NCBI GenBank assembly: GCA_946404495.1
Contig: CAMJDT010000006.1
Coordinates: forward strand, 1-56,099
Direction: 5' to 3'
DNA from: an uncultured Bacteroidales bacterium
Lineage (GTDB): Bacteria; Bacteroidota; Bacteroidia; Bacteroidales; Paludibacteraceae
DNA: 56,099 nucleotides
Both the position numbers and the translations under genes were made by a program. Of this stretch, positions 28,961-36,771 are shown one piece after another (the stretch's first letter is position 1; each line of letters starts with the position of its first letter). The notes beneath the pieces were generated by a model. The model saw nothing but the letters and a program-made list of their open reading frames with translations, was not told where the DNA came from and ran no database searches.

Positions 28961-28992
28961 CAAAGGTACTACAAAATTTGCATATACGCAAA
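28961..28992 (-). promoter_or_regulatory. tRNA-Ser promoter
   Basis: Minus strand: TTTG (28992-28989), beginning TTTGCGTATATG, a 20-nt spacer, then TACCTTTG (28968-28961). The tRNA 5' end is 11 nt further on. Confidence 0.75.
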
Positions 28993-29036
28993 TATTTTTT
29001 ACTTTTTTCGTTAGATTCTATCAAAAAACGTCAAAA

Positions 29037-29936
29037 ATGCCGTCTCTACGTCAGTGGATAGGAGCCGTAACGCTGTGTTTGATGCTCGTGGTGACCATCA
29101 TTGCGATGCTTTGCAAGTCTCAGCCTGCCGATTCGATGCAGGCGCCTGAGGCGCAAGACACCGTGCTGACAGTTGCCGATACGCTGCCTGAGCTCGTCTT
29201 GCGTCCTTTCGATCCCAACACAGCCGATTCGCTGACCCTCATCGGCGTAGGACTCAAGCCTTGGCAGGTGCATAACTTGCTGCAATACCGGCGTAAGGGC
29301 GGACGTTGGCGTCAGCCGGATGACTTCGCACGCCTCTACGGACTGAGCGACAGCGCGTTCCGGGCCCTTCGTCCCCATATCGCGATCGACACGCTTCCTT
29401 TCTACCAGGAGCGGCAGCTGCGTAAGGCGCTGCGCGACAGCGTGCGTCGTACGGACAGCATCTACCGCGACAGCCTCTACCGCGCGCACTCCGACTCCCT
29501 CTATCCCGCGCGTCGAATCAAGAAGGACACCGTCCTCGATCTCAACTCGGCCGACACGACTGATCTGCTGCTCATCCGCGGCATAGGCCCCTTTGCGGCA
29601 CGCAGCATCTTGCGCTATCGCGCGCAGTTAGGCGGATACTACTCGCCCGACCAACTGCACGAACTCGCTCGCCAGGACGCCCGCCTCGCTACCCTCGACA
29701 CGCTGACGGCTTTTTTCTTCGCTACCCCTGACAGCATCCGCCCGCTGAATGTCAACCACTGCTCTGTCAGACGCCTCGCTTCGCATCCCTACCTCAACTA
29801 TACACAAGCGGAGGCCATCTACGACCTCCGCCATAAGCGTCTCGCTATTCGTTCCATTGACGAAATCCGGCTCCTCCCTTGCTTCACCGCGGACGATATC
29901 ACCCGCCTGACACCCTATCTTGATTTCTCCCAATAG
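29037..29936 (+). CDS. Helix-hairpin-helix (ComEA-like) protein
   Basis: A 299-aa protein with one N-terminal membrane segment (about residues 8-27) and three ComEA-type helix-hairpin-helix units: FDPNTADSLTLIGVGLKPWQVHNLLQYR, DLNSADTTDLLLIRGIGPFAARSILRYR, and LNVNHCSVRRLASHPYLNYTQAEAIYDLR. Such units bind DNA or RNA without sequence specificity; a role in DNA uptake or in the periplasm is possible because of the membrane anchor. It converges with the EEP gene, separated by 2 nt. Confidence 0.85.
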   Translation: MPSLRQWIGAVTLCLMLVVTIIAMLCKSQPADSMQAPEAQDTVLTVADTLPELVLRPFDPNTADSLTLIGVGLKPWQVHNLLQYRRKGGRWRQPDDFARLYGLSDSAFRALRPHIAIDTLPFYQERQLRKALRDSVRRTDSIYRDSLYRAHSDSLYPARRIKKDTVLDLNSADTTDLLLIRGIGPFAARSILRYRAQLGGYYSPDQLHELARQDARLATLDTLTAFFFATPDSIRPLNVNHCSVRRLASHPYLNYTQAEAIYDLRHKRLAIRSIDEIRLLPCFTADDITRLTPYLDFSQ

Positions 29937-29938
29937 AC

Positions 29939-30844
29939 TTACCAAGCCAGGGTGCTCACCACCGGCCGGTGGTCCGAGCCATCGGTTTCCACCACCTCGC
30001 TTCTTATCGGCGTCAGACCCGCCGAACAGAAGATATAATCGATACGCACGCCTATGCCGTGTGCATGATAGGTCGCACCGTATCGGCCGAAACTGCTCTC
30101 CAAGAAGGTATCCTGCATATCCTCACTCAGTATGCGATACGTGCGGCTGTAGGGTATGTCGTTGAAATCGCCTGCTAACACCACGGGGTACGGGGAAGCG
30201 TTCGCTTCCGCATTGACCGCTTGCGCCTGCTCGCGGCGTATTACGCCCGCACGACCCAACTTCTGCTTCACCCGATCGCGCAGCGCTGACTTGGGCTTCA
30301 GCAGCGAATCCACCTGCATATCGCCTTCCTCCAGCCGGTTGCTCTCCAGGTGGTTGACAATCAGCCGCAAGGTGTCGTCCCCTAGCGCGATATCGCACCG
30401 CGACGAGATACTGCCGCGCGATTCGAAGGGCACGGTCTTCTTATTGAGCAGCGGATAGCGGGAGAAGACCACGTTGCCGAACTGCCGGCGACTGTTATAG
30501 ACCTTGAAGTCAAAGTACGTGTACTGCCAATCGCTCATCGCCTCCTTCAGTTCATTTAGCGTCAGGTAGCGGCTGTCCTTATAGACCTCCACCTCTTGCA
30601 AGCAGATCACATCCGCGTCCGCGGTCCTGAGAAAGCGGATCACTTCATTCCGTTCGGGCTTCTCAAACATCCCCAAACGATGCGTGTTGTAGGTCATTAC
30701 ACGGAGCGTCTGCTTCCACGGTTTATTTACCCGGCGCGACGCAAACGGACGATGCGACACGATAGGCCACAACACCAATCCGACCAGCATGATCACTACC
30801 AGTCTTCGCACCCAACGCCGTATCGTTCGCTTATCCTCTCTCAC
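29939..30844 (-). CDS. Endonuclease/exonuclease/phosphatase family protein
   Basis: A 301-aa protein with an N-terminal membrane anchor (about residues 12-28) and the EEP fold: MTYNTHRLG, ICLQEVE, NHLESNRLE, LAGDFNDIPYSRTY, and the C-terminal SDHRPV. These contain the expected Glu, Asp/Asn and His metal and catalytic residues. Substrate unknown; it may be a phosphodiesterase or lipid phosphatase. It overlaps the porX stop by 4 nt and is the last gene of the PASTA-rluD-porX operon. Confidence 0.88.
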   Translation of the reverse strand: MREDKRTIRRWVRRLVVIMLVGLVLWPIVSHRPFASRRVNKPWKQTLRVMTYNTHRLGMFEKPERNEVIRFLRTADADVICLQEVEVYKDSRYLTLNELKEAMSDWQYTYFDFKVYNSRRQFGNVVFSRYPLLNKKTVPFESRGSISSRCDIALGDDTLRLIVNHLESNRLEEGDMQVDSLLKPKSALRDRVKQKLGRAGVIRREQAQAVNAEANASPYPVVLAGDFNDIPYSRTYRILSEDMQDTFLESSFGRYGATYHAHGIGVRIDYIFCSAGLTPIRSEVVETDGSDHRPVVSTLAW

Positions 30845-32382
30845 GCTTTCGGACTCAGAATAACCAGCGGTATCAGCATCTCATCCATCGAGATACCCCC
30901 GTGTTGGAACGTATCGCGGTAGAATTGCGCGTAGTAATTGAAGTTATTGGGGTAGGCAAAGAAATCCTGACCGGTGCAGAACACATAACTCGACGACACA
31001 TTCGGGCTCGGCAGTCCTACCTCGGCGGGTCGCGTGATCTCGAAGGTGTTCTTGCCTTGTGTGGTGAGCGACTTGCCTACCTTGTAGCGCAGGTTGGTGT
31101 TGGTGTTTCGGTCGCCGATGATCTGCACGGGATTCTGCACCCGCGTGGTGCCGTGGTCGGTCGTGAGGACGACCTTGTAGCCCAATTCGGCTATTTTCCG
31201 TAGGAAACCGAATAGCGGCGAGTGCTCAAACCACCCTTTCGTCAGCCGTCTGTAGGCCGCCTCGTCGGGACAGAGCTCTTTCATCATCTTGGAGTCCGTA
31301 CGCGAGTGCGACAGCATATCCACGAAATTGACCACCGCCACATTCAGCGGCGTCTGCAGGCCTTTCAGTTGACCCGTGATCTTCTCGCAGAAATCGCTCT
31401 CGTTGATCTTGTAGTAGGTGATGTTCTCCTTGCGGCGGAAGCGTTCCAACTGATGGATGAGCAGCTCTTTCTCGTTGAGGTTCTTGCCTTCGTCCTCTTC
31501 CTCATCGACCCACAGATTCGGCACCATCTCCTGAATCTGCAGCGGCATCAGTCCGGCGAAGATAGCGTTTCGGGCATACTGCGTCGCGGTCGGTAGGATG
31601 GAGCAATATACTTGCTCTTCCTCCACGGTAAACAGCTCGCCTAAGAGCGGTTGCACGCTCTTCCACTGGTCGTAGCGGAAGTTATCCACCACTACCACAA
31701 ACACCTTCTCACCTCTATCCAGTGCCGGGAAGACGACCTTCTTCATCACATCCGGCGACATCATCGGACGGCCGCTGTCGCCCTTGAACCAACCCTCATA
31801 ATGCCGTGTCAGGTACTTGCGAAAGGCCTGCTCGGCCTGCTGATGCTGGTCGCGCAGAATCGATAGCATCCCCGAGTCGGTCTCCGCCAACTGCAGATCC
31901 CACTTGGTCAGCATCTTATGGATAGCCACAAACTCATCCCAGGTCTGCGCCGTATCGATGAGGTAGCCTATGTCGCCGAACTCCTCGCGGTAGCTCTTGT
32001 TGGTCTGCTCCGTGACGATCTCGCGGCGGTGGATATGTTTCTTGAGGCACATCAGTATCTGCGTCGGATTGACGGGCTTGATGAGGTAGTCGGCGATCTG
32101 CTGTCCGATAGCCTGTTCCATCAGGTTCTCCTCCTCCGACTTGGTGATCATCACTACGGGCAACTCCGGTCGGATGGCCTTGATGTCCTCCAATGTCTCC
32201 AAGCCCGACAGACCCGGCATCTGTTCGTCCAGGAAGGCGATGTCGTAGCGTCCCTCCCGCACCTTGTCGATAGCGTCCTGACCGCTCTTCACGGCCGTCA
32301 CTTGGTAGCCTTTCTCGTTAAGATAGATGACGTACGGTTTCAGTAATTCGATCTCGTCATCAGCCCAAAGTATTTGGTACAT
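30841..32382 (-). CDS. porX: PorX, T9SS response regulator with PglZ domain
   Basis: A 513-aa two-domain regulator. Residues 1-125 form a receiver with D8-D9, phospho-acceptor D52 (AFLDEQMPG) and the DYLIKPVNP lysine. The C-terminal PglZ domain has VVVVDNFRYDQW, DMLSHSRT and TTDHGTTRV, the metal-binding residues of the alkaline phosphatase superfamily. PorX with the sensor PorY and sigma-P controls T9SS genes, and its PglZ domain hydrolyses oligonucleotides. PorY is not in the window. It overlaps rluD by 23 nt. Confidence 0.95.
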   Translation of the reverse strand: MYQILWADDEIELLKPYVIYLNEKGYQVTAVKSGQDAIDKVREGRYDIAFLDEQMPGLSGLETLEDIKAIRPELPVVMITKSEEENLMEQAIGQQIADYLIKPVNPTQILMCLKKHIHRREIVTEQTNKSYREEFGDIGYLIDTAQTWDEFVAIHKMLTKWDLQLAETDSGMLSILRDQHQQAEQAFRKYLTRHYEGWFKGDSGRPMMSPDVMKKVVFPALDRGEKVFVVVVDNFRYDQWKSVQPLLGELFTVEEEQVYCSILPTATQYARNAIFAGLMPLQIQEMVPNLWVDEEEDEGKNLNEKELLIHQLERFRRKENITYYKINESDFCEKITGQLKGLQTPLNVAVVNFVDMLSHSRTDSKMMKELCPDEAAYRRLTKGWFEHSPLFGFLRKIAELGYKVVLTTDHGTTRVQNPVQIIGDRNTNTNLRYKVGKSLTTQGKNTFEITRPAEVGLPSPNVSSSYVFCTGQDFFAYPNNFNYYAQFYRDTFQHGGISMDEMLIPLVILSPKA

Positions 32383-33412
32383 AGTTCCTCCATTTCTCTA
32401 TTAGGTTCTTCATATCATCCGGCCATTCGCTGTCGAAGAGCATTCGCTCGCCCGTACGCGGGTGGGTGAATCCTAAGGTCTTGGCGTGCAAGGCCTGCCT
32501 CGGGCAGAGGGCCAGACAGTTCTCTATATACTGCTTGTACTTCTGGGTTCTCAGTCCCTTCAGTATCTCGCAGCCTCCGTATTTCTCGTCGCCGAAGAGG
32601 GGGTGACCGATGCTCTTCATATGCACGCGGATCTGATGCGTACGCCCGGTCTCCAGCCGGCATTCTACCAGTGTCACGTACGGGAACCTTTCCTTTACCC
32701 GCCAATGCGTCACGGCCTCTTTGGCGTTAGGGTTCTCCTCGATATCGTAGATGCGGTAGCAGGTTCTGTCCCTCGTGTCGCGGGCCAAGGCGCCTTCGAT
32801 CGTGCCTTCCTCCTCGCGGAATGTTCCCCACACTAAGGCGTTGTACGCCCTTTCCGTCGTGTGCTCAAAGAACTGCATCGCCAGATTCGCCTTGGCCTCC
32901 GGCGTCTTGGCAACCAACAATAGCCCCGAGGTATCTTTGTCGATTCGGTGCACCAGGCCGATCTGCGGATCGTTGATGTCAATGTTCGGTTCTCGGTTCT
33001 CGCGGGTGAAATGCCAAGCGAGGGCATTGAGAAGGGTGTGCTCGTAGTTGCCGTGACCGGGATGAACGACCAATCCGGCAGGCTTGTTGACCACCAACAG
33101 ATCCTCGTCCTCATAGACGATATTGAGCGGTATATCCTCCGGCTCGATGTGGTAGTCGTGCGGTTCGTGGTCCAGCAGCACCTGTATCGTCTGCAGGGGT
33201 TTGACCTTGTAGTTACTGCTCACGGGTTTGCCGTCCACCCACACATGACCCGCATCCGCAGCCGTCTGAATGCGGTTGCGCGACGTGCCGGACAGATGTT
33301 CAGTCAGGTACTTATCCACGCGAACGGGACTCTGTCCCTTGTCCACCTGGCACCTCCACCGTTCAAACAGCTCCTCCTCCGGCTCTACCACTATTTTATT
33401 CTCAATATCCAA
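32360..33412 (-). CDS. rluD: RluD-type 23S rRNA pseudouridine synthase
   Basis: A 350-aa RluA-family enzyme: S4-type RNA-binding domain at about residues 28-90 (VRVDKYLTEHLSGTSRNRIQ), then the catalytic domain with VHRIDKDTSGLLLVAKT, which carries the catalytic aspartate, and GRTHQIRVHMKSIGHPLFGDEKYGG. Length and S4 domain favour RluD (large-subunit helix 69) over RluA. Gap of 44 nt to the upstream PASTA gene contains AAATCTT repeats. Confidence 0.92.
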   Translation of the reverse strand: MDIENKIVVEPEEELFERWRCQVDKGQSPVRVDKYLTEHLSGTSRNRIQTAADAGHVWVDGKPVSSNYKVKPLQTIQVLLDHEPHDYHIEPEDIPLNIVYEDEDLLVVNKPAGLVVHPGHGNYEHTLLNALAWHFTRENREPNIDINDPQIGLVHRIDKDTSGLLLVAKTPEAKANLAMQFFEHTTERAYNALVWGTFREEEGTIEGALARDTRDRTCYRIYDIEENPNAKEAVTHWRVKERFPYVTLVECRLETGRTHQIRVHMKSIGHPLFGDEKYGGCEILKGLRTQKYKQYIENCLALCPRQALHAKTLGFTHPRTGERMLFDSEWPDDMKNLIEKWRNYVPNTLG

Positions 33413-33453
33413 TCTAAAATCAAAAATCTTAAATCTTAAATCTTTTAAATCGG
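33413..33453 (-). repeat. AAATCTT direct repeats between the PASTA and rluD genes
   Basis: AAATCTT-type heptamers are repeated (ATCTTAAATCTTAAATCTTTTAAAT region). Same style of short junction repeat as at 2350, 16731, 22562 and 26658, but with its own word. Confidence 0.6.
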
Positions 33454-33456
33454 GAT

Positions 33457-34287
33457 TTAAAAGAAGTTTTCTTCATCCGTCTCGTTATCCGATGTGATCG
33501 TCTTCTCCAGGTCGGTTGACACTTTCACGCTCACGCTGCTGCCCTCCAGGTACAGTTTCCCCGCTTCGGGTTCCTGCTGATACACCACGTACAGCTCTTC
33601 GGTCTCCTCCGTAGGCGGCACATCGTAGCTGCAGACTCCGAAGGTAAAGCGGTGATCCAGCAGCATGCGTCGAGCTTCCTTCACGCTTCTGCCTCTCAGA
33701 TCCGGCACGGCTACCATCTCCGAGCGTTTACCCGTACCTACAATCAGCATCAGGTGCGTACCTTCCTCCAGATAGGTCCCCGCCTCCACGGGTTCCTCGT
33801 CCTTGAGTAGGTCGATGACCAGGTCGCGAAACTCCGACGGCTGGTAAATCACGCTATCCACCACCAATCCCAGTCGCTTCAGGTTATTCTCCGCCTGACG
33901 GTAACTCATATCATGCAGATCGGGTACCGCTACCTTCTGACGCGTCTTGGCATTGACGATGGCATACACCTTGCGTCCGCGCTTGGCGTGCGACTCCGCC
34001 ACAGGTATCTGCTCAACAATCGTGCCAAGAGGCACTTTATGTGAAAATGTGGAGTCACTTATTTCCAATTCCAGTTGCGCACTGCTCAGCAGCACGGCAG
34101 CCTCCTCGGGGTAGAGACCCGTTATCTGAGGAATCTCCACCTCGATAGCGTGGTCGGTATATCGCTTCAGCCAACTTACCAGCACAACCAGCAAAATAGT
34201 GCAAAGTGCGATTGCAAGTATCACATTTAGGGTCACAAATCCGATTTTCGTTCCCCAAAATCCTGATTTTTGTGTCTTTTGAGCCAT
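33457..34287 (-). CDS. Membrane-anchored PASTA-domain protein
   Basis: A 276-aa protein with one N-terminal membrane segment and three PASTA repeats (IEVEIPQITGLYPEEAAVLL, VAVPDLHDMSYRQAENNL, VAVPDLRGRSVKEARRML). PASTA repeats bind peptidoglycan fragments; here there is no kinase domain, so it is a stand-alone sensor or scaffold. I start at the ATG at 34285-34287 (MAQKTQK), because the longer frame to 34329 would begin within the promoter. It leads the operon that contains rluD and porX. Confidence 0.85.
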   Translation of the reverse strand: MAQKTQKSGFWGTKIGFVTLNVILAIALCTILLVVLVSWLKRYTDHAIEVEIPQITGLYPEEAAVLLSSAQLELEISDSTFSHKVPLGTIVEQIPVAESHAKRGRKVYAIVNAKTRQKVAVPDLHDMSYRQAENNLKRLGLVVDSVIYQPSEFRDLVIDLLKDEEPVEAGTYLEEGTHLMLIVGTGKRSEMVAVPDLRGRSVKEARRMLLDHRFTFGVCSYDVPPTEETEELYVVYQQEPEAGKLYLEGSSVSVKVSTDLEKTITSDNETDEENFF

Positions 34288-34306
34288 AAAATGTAAAAAT
34301 TTTGTG

Positions 34307-34338
34307 CAAAAGTACGATTTTTTTTGCATATATCCAAA
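34307..34338 (-). promoter_or_regulatory. Promoter of the PASTA-rluD-porX-EEP operon
   Basis: Minus strand: TTTG (34338-34335), 20-nt spacer, TACTTTTG (34314-34307). Its -33 element shares a 16-bp near-palindrome (34323-34338) with the divergent promoter for the Cys-rich lipoprotein. Confidence 0.75.
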
Positions 34339-34354
34339 AAATAGTGTAATTTTG
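34323..34354 (+). promoter_or_regulatory. Promoter of the small Cys-rich lipoprotein
   Basis: TTTG (34323-34326) in TTTGCATATATCCAAA, 20-nt spacer, TAATTTTG (34347-34354). It is back-to-back with, and overlaps, the promoter of the PASTA operon. Confidence 0.75.
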
Positions 34355-34418
34355 CAGCCGATTTCGTGTTTTTCACGGAATCAAACAGAAAAATAAACAA
34401 TAAAAACTAGTTTTTGTC

Positions 34419-34622
34419 ATGAAAAAAATGATGTTGATTGCAGCTGTTGCTCTCTGCGCAATGGGATGCTGCAAGAAGGCTGAGAACAAATGCTGCGAGC
34501 AGGAAGCTTGCCAGCACGAGTGCTGCCAGGAAGCTAAGACCGAAGAGGTTGTTCTTGAAGAAGATACCACCGGTGAGGCTCCCGTTGAGGAAGAGGTTGT
34601 TACCGCAACTGCTGAGGAGTAA
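34419..34622 (+). CDS. Small Cys-rich lipoprotein
   Basis: A 67-aa ORF with its own promoter and terminator. Residues 1-16 are a lipoprotein signal; the lipobox AMGC gives C17 as the lipidated residue. The next 23 residues carry six more cysteines plus His and Glu (CCKKAENKCCEQEACQHECCQE pattern, in pairs and singles), and the remainder is acidic (Glu, Val, Thr). The composition suggests a metal-binding or thiol-buffering surface tail. It resembles the Glu/Cys/His tail of the lipoprotein at 16272-16727, but the function is unknown. Confidence 0.75.
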   Translation: MKKMMLIAAVALCAMGCCKKAENKCCEQEACQHECCQEAKTEEVVLEEDTTGEAPVEEEVVTATAEE

Positions 34623-34647
34623 TCTTCCTCGTACAACCAACCTTCTC

Positions 34648-34676
34648 AAGACTGCTCACAAGGCAGTCTTTTTTTT
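34648..34676 (+). terminator. Terminator of the small lipoprotein gene
   Basis: Stem AAGACTGC / GCAGTCTT with a 7-nt loop, then a run of T to 34676. Textbook intrinsic terminator 26 nt after the stop codon. Confidence 0.9.
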
Positions 34677-34714
34677 GTCGTTCATAGCCTCTGAAACCGG
34701 AATACGGAATTACT

Positions 34715-35146
34715 TCAAGTTATCCGGTTAGCAATCAGTTGATCTACTTTCTCGCGGAGGGGAATCCAATCGTAGGCGCAAGGGAAGATGCAGTGGAAGT
34801 CTTTGTCCACACAGCCTACTCTACCGGCTTTGTCTCGAAGGATGAAATAGCCGGAGCCTTTGTAGTTGATGATGATCTGAAACTCGTCGGGAATGACAAT
34901 GAGACCTTCCGGATCGCGCAGTCCCCAATAGCCTTTGCGGAAGAATGCCAGACGGTCGGGAGCCGCCCAAACAAGCGGACATTGCCATGTGCCTTGGGGA
35001 TACTCGTACCAGAGGTCTTCATACTCAGTGGTGTAGATAGCGCAGTCGCCTTCCATGACGCAGATTCTACCGTTCAGTAAGTCCTTGGCGAGAGCATAAC
35101 CAGCGGATGTGTAGTCCGTTAATTGATCGAATTTTTTGGTATCCAT
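34715..35146 (-). CDS. WG-repeat-like protein
   Basis: A 143-aa soluble protein. Two segments follow the WG (beta-propeller-like) repeat pattern: FRKGYWGLRDPEGLIVIPDEFQII and DKAGRVGCVDKDFHCIFPCAYDWI. No signal peptide. It is 5 nt downstream of an unknown 183-aa gene and surely co-transcribed with it. Function unknown; WG repeats are poorly characterised. Confidence 0.55.
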   Translation of the reverse strand: MDTKKFDQLTDYTSAGYALAKDLLNGRICVMEGDCAIYTTEYEDLWYEYPQGTWQCPLVWAAPDRLAFFRKGYWGLRDPEGLIVIPDEFQIIINYKGSGYFILRDKAGRVGCVDKDFHCIFPCAYDWIPLREKVDQLIANRIT

Positions 35147-35151
35147 TCTTA

Positions 35152-35703
35152 TTATTGAAGGAGAGCGACTGAGAAATCAAGTGCTTCGATCTCTGTGAGG
35201 AGTTTCTTGCAAACTTCTTCGGACATTCTCTCAATGTGACGCTTGTAATAGTTGCGCGTGAGGTCGAAGTGAAGGTTGTAGATGGCTTTGATATCCTCTA
35301 TGTAACCGTCTGCTTCCCAGATTTCCATAATGTCGGTGACCACATCTCCGCGGATTCCGGGCCAAATCGTTACCGGCGTTTCCTTTGCATCCTTCTCGAG
35401 GCGAGCGATGAGTGCGTTGTGGAGGAAAACGAGCGGGAGGATAAAATCAGCGCCTTTCATGAGGAGTAATCCCCTACGAGTCTCTTCATTATTACGATCG
35501 CGGCAAACGATGTCAGCTGGGATGGCCTTTTTCGGGCTCTTGATGAGTTGAAGAAGTTTGCCGGAATTGTAGAGGCGCTCGTAGTCGTACGAAAGACGGT
35601 CGTTGTGAGCGCAGAGGATCTCGATTACCTTCTCATCGAGGGAATCATCAATAGAAGGATTGTGAACTACGATGGATTGACTGAAGATTTCTGTTGCTTT
35701 CAT
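35152..35703 (-). CDS. Uncharacterised 183-aa protein
   Basis: A mostly helical soluble protein with no motif I recognise. It begins MKATEIFSQSIVVHNPSIDD, contains DRNNEETRRGLLLMKGADFILPLVFLHN, and ends with charged helices. It is the first gene of a two-gene unit with the WG-like protein. The promoter has a -7 TATCTTTG (35753-35760) and carries the inverted repeat TGCCGAATTGCGGCA that also occurs before the exonuclease-mcrBC genes, so it may belong to the same regulon. Confidence 0.6.
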   Translation of the reverse strand: MKATEIFSQSIVVHNPSIDDSLDEKVIEILCAHNDRLSYDYERLYNSGKLLQLIKSPKKAIPADIVCRDRNNEETRRGLLLMKGADFILPLVFLHNALIARLEKDAKETPVTIWPGIRGDVVTDIMEIWEADGYIEDIKAIYNLHFDLTRNYYKRHIERMSEEVCKKLLTEIEALDFSVALLQ

Positions 35704-35752
35704 TTGCTTAAGTTTTTGATGGTTAATAATAGTGGTTTTTCAAAAACCGCTG

Positions 35753-35786
35753 CAAAGATACTGCCCGAGCGTGCCGAATTGCGGCA
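35753..35786 (-). promoter_or_regulatory. Promoter with inverted-repeat operator-like site (copy 1)
   Basis: Minus strand -7 element TATCTTTG at 35760-35753. The inverted repeat TGCCG-AATTG-CGGCA occupies 35772-35786, over the position of the -33 element, where no TTTG is seen. The same site, followed by AGAGGT, is at 41152-41166. This looks like a repressor operator or an alternative sigma-factor element. Confidence 0.6.
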
Positions 35787-35890
35787 GAGGTATGAATTAT
35801 TTTGAAAATTAATTCAAATTCATACTGAATGCCCTGGTTATAGGGGATGGTTTTCCAAGGGTTTGAAACCCGCGTAAATCGCCAAATGTG

Positions 35891-36733
35891 TTAGCGGAGG
35901 TCAGGAAGGTTGTCTAAATAAGTGAAGACAGATAGGAAGTTGTGATGAGTTCTATTTTTGAATTTATTCTCGTGGAAGTTGCGGATGTCATACCAATCAC
36001 GAATCACCTGCGACAAATCTTCTTCATTCTTCAAATCATAATGTTTTCTAAGGTTAGTATTGACCGTTCGGGCATTTATTTGCGTTATACCTATAATTTT
36101 AGCTTCGCCCTTTGCTGCATCTATTTTGAGGCGTTCTGTCGAATACATTGTTTTGAACATGACTATTATATCTGGTTTCAAAATCTCCAGATCATTCTTG
36201 ATATAAGGCATACTGCAGTCTAACTTCTCTATATCCTTAGGATAATCAATATTACTTGATTTTGTACGAATAGAGAATTTTCCAAAATTAGCAAACGCTA
36301 TTGCCTCCATAAATTCTTTGGGAGTTGTCGGCATATCTATACCTAATTTCTCACAGATATAGCGCAAGACTATTAACAAACTTCCATCACTAATAGGAGC
36401 AATATGGACATTAGGGAAAAACTTTTTTTCAGCAGAACAATTATACCATCTTCTATGACGATTGATGGCTACCTCATCATTATCCAACCATCCGCCTTTC
36501 TTAGGATCAGAGTAGTTAGAAAGGTTCTCTGCGCTAGCATAAAGAAGTACCTTCGTGCTCTGGGCAAGATAATTTTTGCCAACAAATGGTATAGTCGGGC
36601 TTACAATCGTTTCCGGACTGGAAAGTTTATTTTGCGCCCAATACAACAAACCCTGTGCAGATTGCTCTGTAAAGAGATTTTTATACGCAACTAATAATTT
36701 ATCCACCAATTCTTGTTGATTCATAATTATCAT
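35891..36733 (-). CDS. Unassigned protein downstream of mcrC (possible UDG-like fold)
   Basis: A 280-aa soluble protein; the second ATG (36724, MNQQELVDKL) is an equally good start. It reads as alternating beta/alpha: FVGKNY...KVLLYASAENLSNY, then IAPISDGSLLIVLRYI, IAFANFGKFSI, and PYIKNDLEILKPDIIVMF. The last two resemble the core of uracil-DNA-glycosylase-superfamily proteins (an asparagine-containing strand and the L-K-P-x-I-I strand), though the match is weak. It is 38 nt after mcrC on the same strand and equally AT-rich, so probably part of the same system. No confident family. Confidence 0.55.
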   Translation of the reverse strand: MIIMNQQELVDKLLVAYKNLFTEQSAQGLLYWAQNKLSSPETIVSPTIPFVGKNYLAQSTKVLLYASAENLSNYSDPKKGGWLDNDEVAINRHRRWYNCSAEKKFFPNVHIAPISDGSLLIVLRYICEKLGIDMPTTPKEFMEAIAFANFGKFSIRTKSSNIDYPKDIEKLDCSMPYIKNDLEILKPDIIVMFKTMYSTERLKIDAAKGEAKIIGITQINARTVNTNLRKHYDLKNEEDLSQVIRDWYDIRNFHENKFKNRTHHNFLSVFTYLDNLPDLR

Positions 36734-36771
36734 GAGAGTATTTCACTCGAGTATGACGCAAGATGAACAAT

